DNA of 5,930 nucleotides, from assembly GCA_036514635.1 (NCBI GenBank), contig DATBWU010000296.1, forward strand, positions 1 to 5,930, written 5' to 3'. The DNA is from DASSFZ01 sp036514635 (GTDB lineage Bacteria; Chloroflexota; Anaerolineae; Fen-1058). Numbering within the stretch: position 1 is the first letter of the stretch; the number at the start of each line of letters is the position of its first letter. A program made the translations under genes and the position numbers. The notes beneath the pieces are model-generated. The model was not told the DNA's origin. It saw only the letters and a program-made list of their open reading frames with translations, and did not search any database. Shown piece by piece: positions 5,220 through 5,930 of this stretch.

Positions 5220-5930
5220 ATGGATACTCTCGATTTCCTTCGTGAGAAAACAGATCGGATCAATGCACGGCTACCAAAGAGCGGCATTGCGGCCGTTGTT
5301 CGGCACATTGAGATGGCCGAGCGCCACTTCGAACGAGGGCGTGACAGAGCAGACACCGACCTCTTCACCGATGTCGTGTACAGGACCAATCATGCATTCG
5401 AAGGGATTCTCAAAGAGTCGTACGCAATTCTCGCTGGTAAAGATCCTGCTAACAAGAGTGCCTACGATATCGAGAACTACTTGGTGGAGAGCAACATTTT
5501 CCAGCCACGAGTCATGGAGCTGTTCACCCACTACCGAACGAAGTGGAGAAATCCATCGACCCACGACCATGTGGCCACCTTCACGGCGTCAGAGGCCTTC
5601 CTCAGCATCCTAAACGTCACTGCATTCGTAGGAATTCTCATGGATCAGATGGTCGAGAAACTGACTTTCGAACAGGAAACGGAGAAACTACGCGGTGAAG
5701 CCGATGGATTGAAGCGCGAGCTGGAAAGGCATCGGAATGAACCTCTGGTGGATCGGATCACCTACCTGCTTCAATCGTTCGCATCTCGCATGGCACTTGC
5801 CGAATCCGACTTGAGTGAGACTGAGCTAGTGGCTTCACTCCGTGCGTTCTTGGAAGCAGTAGCACCTGGGCTCACAGTAATCCAAGAGCCTACGATCAGG
5901 GACAACATGGGATTCCTTCGTCCCGATTTC
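5220..5930 (+). CDS. HEPN-domain protein with coiled coil, 5' part of gene
   Basis: From ATG 5220 the frame stays open to the last base, giving 237 residues without a stop; the 3' end is outside the window. Residues 25-145 are helical and contain Arg110-Asn-Pro-Ser-Thr-His115, an R-X4-H motif of the 'RNP(S/A)xH' type seen in HEPN ribonucleases of the Ymh/abortive-infection kind. It follows an upstream helix (RTNHAFEGILKESYAIL, 55-71) that fits the same fold. Residues 147-175 (EQETEKLRGEADGLKRELER) look like a coiled coil. More helices follow, and the visible part ends in GFLRPDF. HEPN proteins often cut RNA in phage defence or toxin systems; that role is inferred. No strong ribosome site precedes ATG 5220, and an in-frame TTG at 5172 is the alternative start. 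The sequence is less GC-rich than the transposon. Confidence 0.75.
   Translation, partial: MDTLDFLREKTDRINARLPKSGIAAVVRHIEMAERHFERGRDRADTDLFTDVVYRTNHAFEGILKESYAILAGKDPANKSAYDIENYLVESNIFQPRVMELFTHYRTKWRNPSTHDHVATFTASEAFLSILNVTAFVGILMDQMVEKLTFEQETEKLRGEADGLKRELERHRNEPLVDRITYLLQSFASRMALAESDLSETELVASLRAFLEAVAPGLTVIQEPTIRDNMGFLRPDF

Noticed and set aside
5155..5613. 152-codon + strand frame overlapping the HEPN gene
   Set aside because: It is out of frame with the open frame from 5220, which has the better protein character, a recognisable HEPN motif, and continues to the window edge.

Overview
The window looks like an accessory region of a bacterial chromosome, most likely from Chloroflexota or a relative. 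The main clue is a lipoprotein whose Cys anchor is followed by a long Thr/Pro linker, a style very common in that phylum. No rRNA, tRNA or CRISPR array is visible.

Layout: (1) Bases 3-773 (+) are the 3' end of a soluble Ser/Thr protein kinase-like gene, visibly more AT-rich than what follows. (2) Bases 817-1521 (+) encode a lipoprotein with a Thr/Pro linker and a small exported domain. (3) A short intergenic stretch holds a heptamer tandem repeat and a good rightward sigma70-type promoter (1616-1644). (4) Bases 1678-4991 are a complete transposon of 3314 bp. It has 5'-TGT...ACA-3' ends and imperfect terminal inverted repeats, with a second related repeat copy inside each end, and it is flanked by a perfect 6-bp direct repeat, ACGTTA (1672-1677 and 4992-4997). 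(5) Bases 4998-5219 are a non-coding stretch with several small dyads. (6) Bases 5220-5930 (+) are the open 5' part of a gene whose protein carries an RNPSTH (R-X4-H) motif typical of HEPN ribonucleases, then a coiled coil.

The transposon carries one leftward operon of three genes. The first encodes a zinc-ribbon/HTH protein (about 212 aa), the second a DD(35)E integrase-fold transposase with a Mu/TnsB-like C-terminal domain (484 aa), and the third an ExeA/TniB/TnsC-like AAA+ ATPase (268 aa) whose start codon lies one base after the transposase stop. A clear intrinsic terminator follows the ATPase gene inside the left end. A second leftward hairpin with a short T-run lies just upstream of the operon, where it could block read-through from outside.

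The gene set resembles the core of Tn7, Tn5053/Tn402 and Mu elements (transposase, ATPase, DNA-binding accessory factor). It carries no cargo, no resolvase, no recognisable TniQ, and one protein of unknown role. Removing the element and one ACGTTA copy joins the promoter at 1616-1644 to the stretch leading to the HEPN gene. The insertion therefore probably separated a promoter from a likely defence gene.
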